64,000 nucleotides of DNA from JADGHX01 sp963837755. GTDB lineage: Bacteria; Pseudomonadota; Gammaproteobacteria; Steroidobacterales; Steroidobacteraceae. The stretch is taken from NCBI GenBank assembly GCA_963837755.1, contig CAWIOP010000001.1, positions 1,178,001 through 1,242,000 on the forward strand. The letters run 5' to 3'. The position numbers were made by a program, and so were the translations under genes. The notes beneath the pieces are model-generated. The model was not told the origin of the DNA. It did not search any database and saw nothing but the letters and a program-made list of their open reading frames with translations. Positions 15,944 to 25,346 of the stretch are shown piece after piece. Within the stretch, counting starts at the first letter, position 1; every line of letters starts with the position of its first letter.

Positions 15944-16636
15944 CGGGTGGCAACGAGGCTCGGCAGATCGTCGCCCGACGCGCCCTGCACCCTGCCGTTC
16001 TCGAGGGTGATCGAGCGTTCTCCCAACTCGCGCACCAGGTGCACGTCGTGCGTGGCGACCACCACCGTGACGCCCACTTCCTGGAAGCGCTTGAAGAGCC
16101 GCATGACTTCGAGCGCGAGGTCGGGGTCGAGATTGCCGGTGGGCTCATCGGCGATGAGCAGCGGCGGTTTGCTCACCACCGCGCGCGCAATGCCGACGCG
16201 CTGCTGTTCACCCACCGACAGCTCCAGCGGCGAGCACGCGCTCTTTGCCGAGCAGCCCGACCTGATCGAGCGCCGCGCGCACGCGCTTGTCGATCTCCTT
16301 CAGCGGCGTATCCGCCACGACGAGCGGCAGCGCCACGTTGTCGTACACGGGCCGGTCCGCGAGCAGCTTGTGGTCCTGGAACACCACGCCGATGTTGCGG
16401 CGGAACGCGGGAATCTGCCCGGCGCTGCAGCGTGTCGGTGTTCTTGCCGTTGACGAGCACCGTGCCGCGCGTGGGCCGCTCCAGCAGCGCGATGAGCTTG
16501 AGCACCGTGCTCTTGCCGGCGCCGGAGCGGCCGGTGAGAAACACTATCTCACCCGGATTGATGTCGAAGGCTCACGCCCGCGAGCGCTTCGCGGCCGTTC
16601 GGGTAGCGCTTGGCCGACCTTGTCGAAGACGATCAT
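15940..16636 (-). CDS. ftsE: Cell division ATP-binding protein FtsE, frame-disrupted
   Basis: Pieces in three frames add up to a normal ABC ATPase of about 225 residues: MIVFDKVG at the start (overlapping the ftsY stop as ATGA), then a frame with FLTGRSGAGKSTVLKLIALLERPTRG (Walker A), and from about 16215 a frame with GEQQRVGIARAVVSKPPLLIADEPTGNLDPDLALEVMRL (signature and Walker B) and VVVATHDVHLV. Shifts lie near 16570, 16430 and 16220, each explained by one inserted or missing base. The gene is required with ftsX in most gammaproteobacteria and ftsX is intact, so sequencing error is more likely than decay. Confidence 0.85.
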
Positions 16637-17629
16637 CGAGCGGCGGCCTTCGCGTTTCCGGTGTCGGCGCCTGCGCCCTGCACGAGCGCGGTGGCGAAGG
16701 CCTGCGCGTCGAACTCGCCGAAATCCTCCGGCTGCTCGCCGACGCCGATGAAGCGGATGGGCAGGCCGAGCTTGCGCGCGATGGCGAGCACGATGCCGCC
16801 CTTGGCCGTGCCGTCGAGCTTGGTGAGCACGAGCCCCGTCACGCCAACGGCTTCGTTGAACTGCAGTGCCTGCGACAGCGCGTTCTGCCCCTGGTTGGCG
16901 TCGAGCACCAGCAGCACCTCGTGCGGCGCGGTGGGGTCCACGCGCTGGATGACGCGCTTGACCTTCTTCAGCTCTTCCATCAGGTGCGACTGGCTGTGCA
17001 GGCGCCCGGCGGTGTCGGCGAGCAGCACGTCGATCTGCTGCGCGCGGGCGGACTGAAGCGCGTCGAACACCACCGCGCCGGGGTCTGCGCCGGCTTGCTG
17101 GGCCGCGAAGCTGGCGCCGGAGCGCTCGGCCCAGATGTTCAGCTGCTCGATGGCCGCCGCGCGAAAGGTGTCGCCCGCCGCGAGCATGACGCTGCGGCCA
17201 TCTTCGCGCCAGCCGGCGGGCGAGCTTGCCGATGGTGGTGGTCTTGCCCGAGCCGTTGACGCCCACCACCAGGATGACGAACGGCTTGCGCGACTCATCG
17301 ATCACGAGGGGCTTCGCACAGGGCGCCAGGATCTCCGCCATGGCGTCGCGCAGGGCGGCGATGAGCGCGTCGACGTCGGCGAGCTCCTTGCGCGCCACGC
17401 GCTTTTGCAGGCCAGCCAGGATGTGCTCCGTGGCCTCCACGCCGACATCCGCGGTGAGCAGGCGCGTCTCCAGCTCTTCGAGCGCGGCCGCGTCGATCTG
17501 GCGGCCCTTGAACAGCTCGCCGAGGTCGCGGGTGAGCCAGGAGTTGCCGCGGTTGAGGCGCGCGCGCAGGCGCCCGAAGAAGCCCCGCTTCTCCTGCTCC
17601 TCGCCGGCCTTGGGTTTTCGTCCGAACAT
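16633..17629 (-). CDS. ftsY: Signal recognition particle receptor FtsY, one frameshift
   Basis: The N-terminal frame (MFGRKPKAGEEQEKRGFFG, then an NG-domain helical bundle and the P-loop VVGVNGSGKTTTIGKLARR) runs to about 17220. The remainder, GDTFRAAAIEQLNIWAE, LLADTAGRLHSQSHLMEELKK, LTKLDGTAKGGIV and GLPIRFIGVGEQPEDF, is one frame over. A single extra or missing base at a GC-rich run explains the break. Joined, the protein has about 330 residues, normal for an FtsY with a short acidic N domain. It docks the SRP at the membrane as a GTPase and is essential, so the gene is probably intact in the organism. Confidence 0.9.
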
Positions 17630-17707
17630 GATGCCGCCTATTCTAGCGGCGAAAATCAGGAGGGCGGCCTGAAAGGTGCGCCCGCGCTCGAGGTTGAATT
17701 CTTGCAG

Positions 17708-19836
17708 CTAGGGCTGGACGACGCCCGTGGCGCCGACCAGCACCGCCGCGCCTGGCGAGCTCGCGAAGCTGATCGATTCGCTCTGCATCTCCGCCGTGGT
17801 CAGCAGGCTCGAGGTCGGGTCGATGATCGACCCATGGTCGCCGAACAGAAAATTCACATAGCCGCGTGAAACGGCGTTCAGGCCCGGCGTGGAAATGCGC
17901 GGCAACCCCAGCGTGTCGATGAGACGCTGGGTGGCGGAATTGACCACCACCTGATCCGGCGGCGATGTGCCGCCGGCGGCCAGCGTGCCTCCGCCCACAA
18001 CCTGCAGCAGCAACAGCGGCCGCGCGGCCGACGCCGAGGCGATGTAGTTGATGGGGTCGCCCGCATCCACGGCCGTCTGCGCATCGCGAATGAACTGCGC
18101 GTAGACCGTGGAGCCTTCGGCGAAGCCCTGGGCCGCGAGCCCTGCCTTGATGCGCGGGCCGAACGGAGTGTCGAGGATCGTCTGCGCAACGCCGCCGCCG
18201 GCATTCGCAAGCTCACCCGTGACCACTTCCGCCGCACCCGCCGTGCCGAGGTATACGCCGCCGACGATGCCTCCGAGCGAGTGCCCCAGGAAGTGGATGC
18301 GCGTGGTGTTGATGTCGCCCGCCGGATCGGCATCCAGATTGAGGTTGCCGAGCGAGCGGGTGAGCGCGAGCAGGTCGACCGCGCCCTGCCGAATATTGTC
18401 GCGCGTGACCAGCGGGCTCGCCGGTTGCACGAAATGCGCGCCAGAGCCGTCGATCTTGCCATCCGGGCCCGCGGCCAGCGTGGCGTTGTCGACGAGGTCG
18501 AGATTGAAGGTGCGCTCGTTTGCGGCATCGTAGAACGGGTTCGTGGCCGCGCTCGCGCCGCCGATGCCATGCAGGGGCAGGTCGATGGAGACGACGACGT
18601 AGCCCTGGTCCGCGAACGAATCCGCCACGCCAACCGCATCCAGCCGGTTGCGTGTGAGCCCGTGCTGGAAGATGAGCACTGGCCAGCCGCCCGGCGGCTT
18701 CGCGCCGCCGCTGGGCGACGCCGCGTTGGGCACGGCGACGAAAATCGGAATCGAGAGGGTTTCCGTTGCCACGGGCACGGGATTGAATCGCGTGAGCAGC
18801 CGGCTCGTCGCATCGAGTGCCGACGGACCGCCGAGCCACGTGGCCGTGAGCGGCGCCGTGGGATTCGTCTGCGCGGGCCGCGAGCTGTAATACGGAATCT
18901 GGAACGTGCCCTTGTAGAGATTCGCGTGGCCGGCCAGCGCGGTGTTGATCGCTTTCGTGGTGGCGCCCGTGTTCACGACAGCGATGGGGCGCGCAACCGT
19001 GACGGCCGGGTTCGCGAGCACGTTCATCGTGTCGCGTGTGGCTTGCGTGGAGAAACTGAACGAGAGCACGACGTTCGCGGGGTTCAGCCCCAGCGCCTGC
19101 CCGGCGATCTGCAGCTGTGCCCCCGTGAGCCTGCAAAGCCCGTTCAGCGACGTGTTCGTGATGGTGGCGCACGTGGGTAGCGCCGTCTTGAAGCTTGCGT
19201 AGTCGGCATCGGGGACGGCCGGCGCACCGGCGGCGGTGGTGACGCCATTCGTGAGCACCACGAGATACCCCACGTTCGTGGCGCCAGGCCCGGCGCTCGG
19301 CACGAGCGGCTTGAGCGGGCGAAGCTCGACGATGGTGTTACCCACTCCCGCATCGGTGGCGAGGGCCACACTGAAGTCGGCAGTGGCGGGGTCGGTGCCC
19401 AGCACGAGTTTGCGCGTGAAGCCCACCGTGGCCTTGGTGGCGCTGTCGACCACCACTTGCGCAAGATAAACGCTCGTCGCCGTGAGTGAGCTTGCGGCGA
19501 GCGGGCTTGCGAACCGCGCACGGATGACGGCATTCGTGGAGAAGCCATCCAGCGCGTTCACGCTGGACTGCAATGGCACGAGCGCGTTTGCGGGCTGGAT
19601 GTTCAGCGTGCCGTCGGTGGAGCCGCTGAAATAGACGTCGGTTGGATAGGGCAGGAGCCCCTGCATGGGCTGGAAGAATGCCGTGGCTGGATCGTACTGC
19701 GCCGGTGGCGGGAGCCGCCGCGGATTGCCGTTGCCGTCGGGTATGTCGGGCCCGACCTTCGGCCCATTGCTGCCACCGCAAGCCGCAACAGCAGGGCGGT
19801 GACGATGGAGCGGCGTGGCGCAGCTCGCCTCTTCAT
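17708..19836 (-). CDS. Secreted lipoprotein lipase/esterase of the Pla-1/VolA type
   Basis: A roughly 700-residue alpha/beta hydrolase. The main frame (17708-19666 and beyond) starts at QGLLPYPTDVYFSGSTDGTLN, the conserved N-terminal motif of bacterial virulence-factor lipases. It contains HGLTRNRLDAVGVADSFADQGYVVVSIDLPLHG and the nucleophile elbow HFLGHSLGGIVGGVYLG (GHSLG, about residue 470). Upstream, one missing base near 19785 separates the frame from an ATG at 19836 encoding MKRRAAPRRSIVTALLL; restoring it yields a lipobox ending in LAAC followed by GGSNGPKVGPD. The protein is therefore probably an outer-membrane lipoprotein acting on lipids at the surface. Confidence 0.82.
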
Positions 19837-20029
19837 GAGTTGCAGCTCCCCGAACGTTGAGAACGAATCGTCCGGTCGCTCGCTCGCCGCGCGCGTGGCG
19901 CCGTGCTTGTAGTAATGGCGCGCTAGGGTACGCTTAGGCGTTAAAGGTGGCAAGCGCGCGAGGCGGCACAAGTTTTGGTACGCGAAAAACAAAGCAAACA
20001 TTCGCGAGGCGTGCGTGGCGAGACGCAAG

Positions 20030-20612
20030 TGTGCGCGTCATTCGTGTCATTCGCGCCTGCGCACATTGCCGGCCGGCATCGGGGCCGGCGCTTCCCCTAT
20101 ATCCCGGACATCCGGCCGACGCCAGACCGGGTGCGGGAGACCCTTTTCAACTGGCTGCGGCCGCGTGTCGATCGGCGCGCGTTGTCTCGATCTGTTCGCG
20201 GGCAGCGGCGCGCTCGGCATCGAGGCGCTGTCGCGTGGCGCCGCGCGGCGTGACGTTCGTGGAGAAGAACGACGCGATCGCGCGTGCGCTCAGCGCGCTC
20301 ATGACCGAGTGGAATGTGCAGGGCGGCGCAGCGTGGTACGTGCCGATGCGTTCGCTTGGCTGGCGCGGGCCCGCCACGGCCGTTCGACATCGTGTTCCTC
20401 GATCCGCCGTTCGCGCCGGATCTGCTGGCGCCCGCGGCGGCGGCGCTCGGAGTCGAAGGCTGGCTCGCGCCGGACGCGCTCATCTACTCGAGACGCCGCC
20501 GCGCGCGAGACGCTGCCCGGCCTGCCGCCGGGCTGGAAGGCGCTAAGCCAGGCAGGCGGGCGAGGTCGGGTATCATCTGTTCGCCGATCCGCGGGGAAGC
20601 GGTGCCGAATGA
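20030..20612 (+). CDS. rsmD: 16S rRNA (guanine966-N2)-methyltransferase RsmD, frame-disrupted
   Basis: Fragments in all three frames follow the RsmD order: AGRHRGRRFPYIPDIRPTPD and RVRETLFNWLRP, then ARCLDLFAGSGALGIEALSRGAA (SAM-binding motif I), VTFVEKNDAIARALSALM, VRADAFAWLAR, FDIVFLDPPFAPDLL (a D/N-PP-F/Y type catalytic motif) and a tail ending FADPRGSGAE. The stop overlaps the coaD ATG (ATGA), the usual arrangement. At least five single-base indels break the frame. The exact start cannot be fixed; a GTG or ATG near 20015-20035 fits. The enzyme methylates G966 of 16S rRNA. Confidence 0.8.
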
Positions 20613-21094
20613 AACGCAACGCCATGTATCCCGGCACGTTCGATCCCATCACCAACGGGCACCAGGACCTGGTGCGCCGCGCGGCGGGCGTGTTCGACCG
20701 CGTCATCGTCGCGATCGCCGCGAACCCTAACAAGGCGCCGATGTTCCCGCTCGACCAGCGCGTGACCTCGCGCGGCGGGTGCTCGGCGGATCATGCCCGA
20801 ATGTCGAGGTCATGGGTTACTCGGGGCTCACGGTGGAGTTCGCGCGCAAGCACGATGTGCACGGTCGTGGTGCGCGGCCTGCGCGCCGTGTCGGATTTCG
20901 AGTTCGAATTCCAGCTCGCGAACATGAGCCGGCACCTCGCGCGCGAGATCGAGACCGTGTTCCTCACGCCGCAGGAGCAGTTCACATTCATCTCCTCTAC
21001 GCTCGTGCGCGAGATCGCGGTGCTGGGCGGCGACGTCAAGGAATTCGTCCACCCGATCGTCGACGCGGAACTGAAGAAGATGAAGCGGGTCTGA
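20609..21094 (+). CDS. coaD: Phosphopantetheine adenylyltransferase CoaD, two frameshifts
   Basis: The N terminus MKRNAMYPGTFDPITNGHQD carries the nucleotidyltransferase T/HxGH signature and continues to APMFPLDQRV. A shifted stretch (about 20760-20860) encodes LGGSCPNVEVMGYSGLTVEFARKH in another frame. The original frame resumes at VVRGLRAVSDFEFEFQLANMSRHLA and ends with FISSTLVREIAVLGGDVKEFVHP. Total length of about 161 residues is normal. It makes dephospho-CoA from 4'-phosphopantetheine and ATP and is essential, so compensating sequencing errors are likely. Confidence 0.9.
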   Translation: MKRNAMYPGTFDPITNGHQDLVRRAAGVFDRVIVAIAANPNKAPMFPLDQRVTSRGGCSADHARMSRSWVTRGSRWSSRASTMCTVVVRGLRAVSDFEFEFQLANMSRHLAREIETVFLTPQEQFTFISSTLVREIAVLGGDVKEFVHPIVDAELKKMKRV

Positions 21095-21113
21095 GCGTTC
21101 GGGAATCACATTG

Positions 21114-22873
21114 ATGATGCGAGAGAAGACCGGCGCGCGCGTTGCCGCGCCCAGCCATTCGTTGCTCTTCTTGCGCGACAGTCCTGCTGCGCGCGTTGCT
21201 CGTCTGTTCAGTGCGGCCGCTCGTTGTCGTCGCGCCGTTGTCTGGCGGCGGCGGAGAAGGCCGGGCAAAGCCGCGATCGCCAGCGCTCATCCACTCGCGA
21301 GTCGAGGCGGGCTGGAGATTCTCGCCAAGGGCGGCAACGCGTTCGATGCCGCGGTGGCCGTGGCGGCGGCGTTGTCGGTGGTCGAGCCTGCGAGTTCGGG
21401 CTTGGGCGGTGGCGGTTTCATGCTCGTGCATCGCTCGAGCGACGGCCTCGAGATGATGATCGACCGCGCGAGAAAGCGCCCGCCGCCGCCACGCGCGACA
21501 TGTATCTCGAGCCGGACGGCAAGTCGTGCGGGGCTTTCGCACGCCAGCGCGCTTGCGGCTGGCATTCCCGGCGAGCCCGCGGGCCTGGCGCATGCTCGCG
21601 CAGAAGTACGGCAAGTTGCCGTTGACGGCGAGTCTTGCGCCGGCCATCGCCTCGCGCACGAGGGGTTTCCGCTCTACACGCGGCTGCGCGGACGGCATCG
21701 CCATTCAAGAAGGCGCAGTTCCTGAAGACGCTCGCCGACGCCGCGCGCGTGTTCCTACGATGAAGGGCGAGGTGCCCGCCCTCGGCTACGTCATCAGGCA
21801 GCCGGAGCTCGCACGCACGCTCGAATGCTCGGCGAGCAGGGCGCGGACGGCTTACTACAAGGGTGCGTTCGCGAAGAAACTCGGCGGGCGGCGTGCGCAA
21901 GCTCGGCGGCAACTGGACCGAGCAGGATCTGGCGAACTACAAGTCGTGGAGCGCGCGCCGGTCGTCGGCACCTACAAGCGGCGCGCGCATCATTTCGGCT
22001 TCGCCGCCGAGCGTCGGGCGGCATCGCGCTCGATCGACGCGCTGAACATTCTCGACGGCTTCGACCTCGAAGGCCGTGGACACGATCACGCGCATGCATC
22101 TCATGGTCGGAGCCATGCGCCGCATGCATCGCGACCGCGCGGTGTATCTCGGGCGACCCGGACTTCGTCAACATGCCGGTCGAGATGCTCACCGACAAGC
22201 ACTACGCGCAGGGGCAGCGCGCTGCATCCGCATGGACCGCGCCACGCCCAGCGAGATGCTGCCGGGAGTCGACGCCATCGACGCTGCGCAGGGCCAGCAC
22301 ACCACGCACTTCTCGGTGATCGATCGCCGACGGCAACCGCGTGGCCATGACGATAACGCTCAATTGCTGCTTCGGCAGCGGGCTCATGGTCCCGGGCACC
22401 GGCATCCTGCTCAACAACCAGATGGACGACTTCTCCATCAAGCCCGGCGCGCCCAATGCCTATCCAGCTCATCGGCGCGCGATGCGAACGCCATCGCGCC
22501 GGGCAAGCGGCCGCTGTCGTCATCGACGCCGACATTCATCGAGTCGGATCGCGGCGTGATGATTCTCGGCAGGCCGGGCGGAAGCCTGATCACTGGCATG
22601 GTGCTGCTCGCCACGCTCGATTTCATGGATGGGAAGAGCGCGAGAGACATCGTGAGCGCGCCGCGCATTCATCATCAGTACTACCCCGACGTCATCTCGT
22701 ATGAGCCCGATGCGCTGACCGCTGAGCAGGTGAAGGCGCTCACGGATCGCGGGCACAAGCTGCGCGAAGGCCGGCGGTGGGGGAATCTGCAGGTGGTGCT
22801 GTGGGATTACGCCACTGATGAGGTGGAGGCGGCGTCTGATCCGCGCGGCGTGGGAGCCGGGCTGGTCTATTGA
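21114..22873 (+). CDS. ggt: Gamma-glutamyltransferase, heavily frame-disrupted
   Basis: Segments in different frames assemble into a gamma-glutamyltranspeptidase of about 580 residues. Near the N terminus: ASAHPLASRGGLEILAKGGNAFDAAVAVAAALSVVEPASSGLGGGGFMLVH. In the middle: ASALAAGIPGEPAGLAHA. The autoprocessing site is QHTTHFSVIDR, whose TTHFSV pattern holds the catalytic Thr of the small subunit. The intact C-terminal frame has RGVMILGRPGGSLITGM and ends RGVGAGLVY. About eight indels are needed to join them. The enzyme is periplasmic and transfers or hydrolyses gamma-glutamyl groups. It might process gamma-glutamylated intermediates of the 55-60 kb operon, though that link is speculative. 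The start is uncertain. Confidence 0.82.
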
Positions 22874-23045
22874 GGCGACACGTTGCGCGCACTCTCGTGC
22901 AGTCGCACTGTCGCCTCTCGCGCGGTCGCAGGGAGCATGCGCGGTGCACATGCGGACGTTGCCGCATGGCATCGAGCTGGTGAGAAAAGCCCCGGCACTT
23001 GGGTTCGTGGCGGGGCAAGCATCGAGCAACATCTAGTCTCTCAAC

Positions 23046-23426
23046 TCAACTCGCCTCGTCTGCCGCCGGGCCTGCCTCCTTCTCGCGTCGGCGCGTGAGC
23101 CCGCTGCTGCGCTGGCTCGCTTTCACGTAGCCCATTGCCGCATACAGTGCGCTGTTCTCGCCGTACTTCGGGTGGGCCTTCACCGCATTCACGAGCCGGC
23201 GCAGATGCACGAGTGACTCCTGGTCAGCCACTTCGCGCGCCTCCATTGCCTTTTGCCATTCCACCTCGATGACTACGAGCCGCGCTCGCGCATCGAGGCT
23301 GGCCTTCGTGACTTGCTTGAACTGCTCCAGCGTCTGCCCGGAGAAGGACTCTTCCGGACACACGCCTTCCCAGGCGTGCGTGGCTGTCGCGACGCGACTC
23401 TCTACAACTCTAGCTGCAACTCTCAT
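23046..23426 (-). CDS. Hypothetical helical protein, 126 residues
   Basis: I do not recognise this family. The ATG at 23426 is preceded by AGGAGAG at good spacing and gives MRVAARVVESRVATATHAW; a longer upstream frame lacks a ribosome site. The protein is mostly helical and rich in Ala, Glu and Arg, with a possible coiled coil around ARLVVIEVEWQKAMEAREVADQESLVHLRRLVNAVKAH, then YGENSALYAAMGYVKASQRSSGL and a charged tail. There is no signal peptide or membrane segment. It stands alone in a low-information region between ggt and the toxin-antitoxin pair. Confidence 0.6.
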   Translation of the reverse strand: MRVAARVVESRVATATHAWEGVCPEESFSGQTLEQFKQVTKASLDARARLVVIEVEWQKAMEAREVADQESLVHLRRLVNAVKAHPKYGENSALYAAMGYVKASQRSSGLTRRREKEAGPAADEAS

Positions 23427-23499
23427 GACACTCTCCTCATAACAGTTAGTGAATTTCCAGATTCCCGAGACGCCTCGCTTAACGGCGTGGCTCATCTCG

Positions 23500-24290
23500 C
23501 GTGCACAGAATGCGCGTTGAAAGATTTGTAAAAGATTTGAAGACGATGAACGAATGGGGGCCGCAGTGCGATTTCGGAGATTTTTTTCGGTACAGAAAGA
23601 ATCTCAAGAATTACCCCATGCATGCGGCGTGTCATCGAAAGATGGCTGCGATTGATCCGGCAGCGCCGGTGTTTCGGCGCGAAACGCGCACGCTTCGGTG
23701 AGGGATGTTCCAGTTTCATCGCGAGATGCGTTCGTTCTGGCGAGGGAAGGCGCGCGGCGAGCGAGGGATGCTGCTGAATTGCCGAACGACACTCCGGTTC
23801 AAGCCCGTGACGCGTCTGTTTCATCGAGGGAAGCTCGAAACAAAAGGCGAAAAATGAGCATCCCTCGGGTGATGTGAAGCGCAAAATTCCCGCTCCTGTG
23901 CAAGTTATTGAGCGGGCACCGGAATGTGTGCGGCAACGAGATCGGCCTGGGCCTCGGGGACGCTCCGGAATCAGAGCAGGATTCGCGAGCGCAAGCGCGA
24001 GTTGGCGCTGATCAGGCGAGGGATGCTGCCGTTTCAGCGCGTGCAGGCGTCGATGCGTAGCAAGTTGCGCGTGAGCGAGAAGGAAATGCCGCTGTTCAAA
24101 AGCTAACGGCGCGGCGCACGGCGAGGGATGCCGCGGATATAGGGCGAAGCTCGTCGCGCGTGCCGCTGGCTGTGCTTTCCGCCGTTCACAGGCGCTGAAA
24201 TCTCTACGAGGCGGCGGCGCGCTCGCCGCGCGAGTCCTCGCTACGCCGTCATGCGCCGATTCCGAGCACGGCCTCCGCCTGCCTGACCCT
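23500..24290. repeat. Non-coding stretch with scattered GCGAGGGATG motifs
   Basis: No convincing gene is seen. The motif GAGGGATG, usually within GCGAGGGATGCTGC, occurs at about 23700, 23763, 24019 and 24123, and once in reverse orientation at 23859-23868 (CATCCCTCG), often followed by a GTTTCA- or GAATTG-like tract. Copies are degenerate and irregularly spaced. The local open frames merely translate this repeat into Arg/Ser/Pro-rich strings. It may be the remains of a dispersed element. Confidence 0.45.
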
Positions 24291-24297
24291 CCAGAGC

Positions 24298-24326
24298 TTG
24301 ACGCAGGTTATCGTAAATGATAACAA
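24298..24326 (+). promoter_or_regulatory. Promoter and palindromic operator of the toxin-antitoxin pair
   Basis: A -35-like TTGACG (24298-24303), 17 bp, and a -10-like TAACAA (24321-24326) flank and overlap the inverted repeat GTTATC-N6-GATAAC (24307-24324). Transcription would start about at the toxin ATG (24333), implying a leaderless message. Overlap of the palindrome with the core promoter fits autorepression by the HTH antitoxin. Confidence 0.6.
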
Positions 24327-24332
24327 TGATAG

Positions 24333-24662
24333 ATGAGATGGAAGGTCACGTTCTATAGCCCCAAGGTCGAGCAGGAAACGCTCGCCCTGCCTGCCGGGAT
24401 ACTGGCGGGCTTTCTGCGGGTCGTCGAACTCATCGAGGAGTTTGGCCCCGCGCTCGGCAGGCCGCACACGGCCCCGCTCGGACAGGGCCTATTCGAGATT
24501 CGCGCCAAGGGCCGGGAGGGCATCGCCCGCTCGGTGTTTTGCACCCTCAGGGGCCAGGAGATCGTCGTGTTGATCAGCGTGGTCAAGAAGGGAAGCAAGA
24601 TACCGCCCCGCCACATGGACACGGCGCGCAAACGCATGATGGAGGTACAGGAACATGGTTAG
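24333..24662 (+). CDS. HigB/RelE-type toxin (phage Gp49-like family)
   Basis: A 109-residue protein of the Gp49/HigB toxin family. Conserved segments are LIEEFGPALGRPHTAPLGQGLFEIRAKGREGIARSVFC and the basic VVLISVVKKGSKIPPRHMDTARKRM, which carries the lysine/arginine patch used for ribosome-dependent mRNA cleavage in related toxins. It overlaps the downstream HTH gene by 8 bp, giving the toxin-first order typical of higBA. Codon use and GC content are slightly lower than in neighbouring genes, consistent with horizontal spread. RelE-fold toxin is the main reading; activity is not shown. Confidence 0.85.
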   Translation: MRWKVTFYSPKVEQETLALPAGILAGFLRVVELIEEFGPALGRPHTAPLGQGLFEIRAKGREGIARSVFCTLRGQEIVVLISVVKKGSKIPPRHMDTARKRMMEVQEHG

Positions 24663-24948
24663 AAGAACGTTTGAGCAGTTCCGCAAGAAGGCGCTGAAGA
24701 AGCCCGGTGTAAAGGCTGAGTACGACGCGTTGGGCCCAGCCTTCGAGATGAAGCGGAAAATGATCGCCCTGCGAAAAAAAGCAGGGCTGACGCAGGAGCA
24801 GATGGCCGTTCTGCTCGGCACCAAGAAAAGCAATATCTCGCGCCTGGAGAGCGTAAGTTCGGAAGTGTCGCCGCGGCTCTCGACGCTGGAAGAATATGCT
24901 CGCGCGCTCGGCTACCGGGTCAAGGTGGGGTTCGAGCGGCGCATGTAA
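24655..24948 (+). CDS. XRE-family antitoxin
   Basis: A 97-residue protein. Its central helix-turn-helix, KRKMIALRKKAGLTQEQMAVLLGTKKSNISRLES, is a classical XRE/Cro motif, followed by SPRLSTLEEYARALGYRVKVGF, a helix and strand common in HigA-like antitoxins. The N-terminal 30 residues (RRTFEQFRKKALKKPGVKAEYDAL) are the usual extension in Gp49-linked antitoxins. It should neutralise the upstream toxin and repress the operon through the palindrome upstream. Confidence 0.87.
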   Translation: MVRRTFEQFRKKALKKPGVKAEYDALGPAFEMKRKMIALRKKAGLTQEQMAVLLGTKKSNISRLESVSSEVSPRLSTLEEYARALGYRVKVGFERRM

Positions 24949-25058
24949 GAGAAGATGCGCATGTCGTTCGTACTTCGCACGCTTCCGACGTCATGGCAGT
25001 GGCTTCATCCGTGACGCTTGCGAACAGGCACACGCTGGATCAGATCGACTGCAGTAAC

Positions 25059-25321
25059 GTCAGATCCACTTGAACTCGCGTGCCACGAGCAAGAGTATTC
25101 CGCCCAGTGTGACGAGCCCCCAGACTCTGGTTTCCATGGTGGCGACACTCAAATCTTCCGTAGGCTTTTTCCATCGCGACGCTGAGCTGCGCGATTGACT
25201 GGCGTACGTCTATGAAGCGGGTCTCTACCTTGCCGAAACCGGCCGCGACCTCGTCGCGCAGATCGCGAATGTCCGATTTCAAGCGCTTACACCAACCGAA
25301 TCGGCAAGCGGGCTCTGCCAA
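25059..25321 (-). pseudogene. Frameshifted small coiled-coil membrane protein
   Basis: The first 50 or so residues include the coiled-coil segment DIRDLRDEVAAGFGKVETRFIDVRQSIAQLSVAM. Near 25150 the frame shifts by one base; the other frame encodes METRVWGLVTLGGILLLVA and REFKWI before a stop at 25059, a C-terminal membrane anchor. Coiled coil plus one C-terminal helix is a common form of small bacterial membrane protein (DUF1640-like). It lies 25 bp from the end of the histidine kinase gene. The break may be a sequencing error or real decay. Confidence 0.5.
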
Positions 25322-25346
25322 GCCTCATACGCGCGCAGCATCTGCC

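Noticed and set aside
23492..23884. Minus-strand frame of 130 codons with SPER/SLAR-like strings
   Set aside because: The apparent repeats are translations of the GCGAGGGATG motif; other frames show similar patterns, so a real protein is unlikely.
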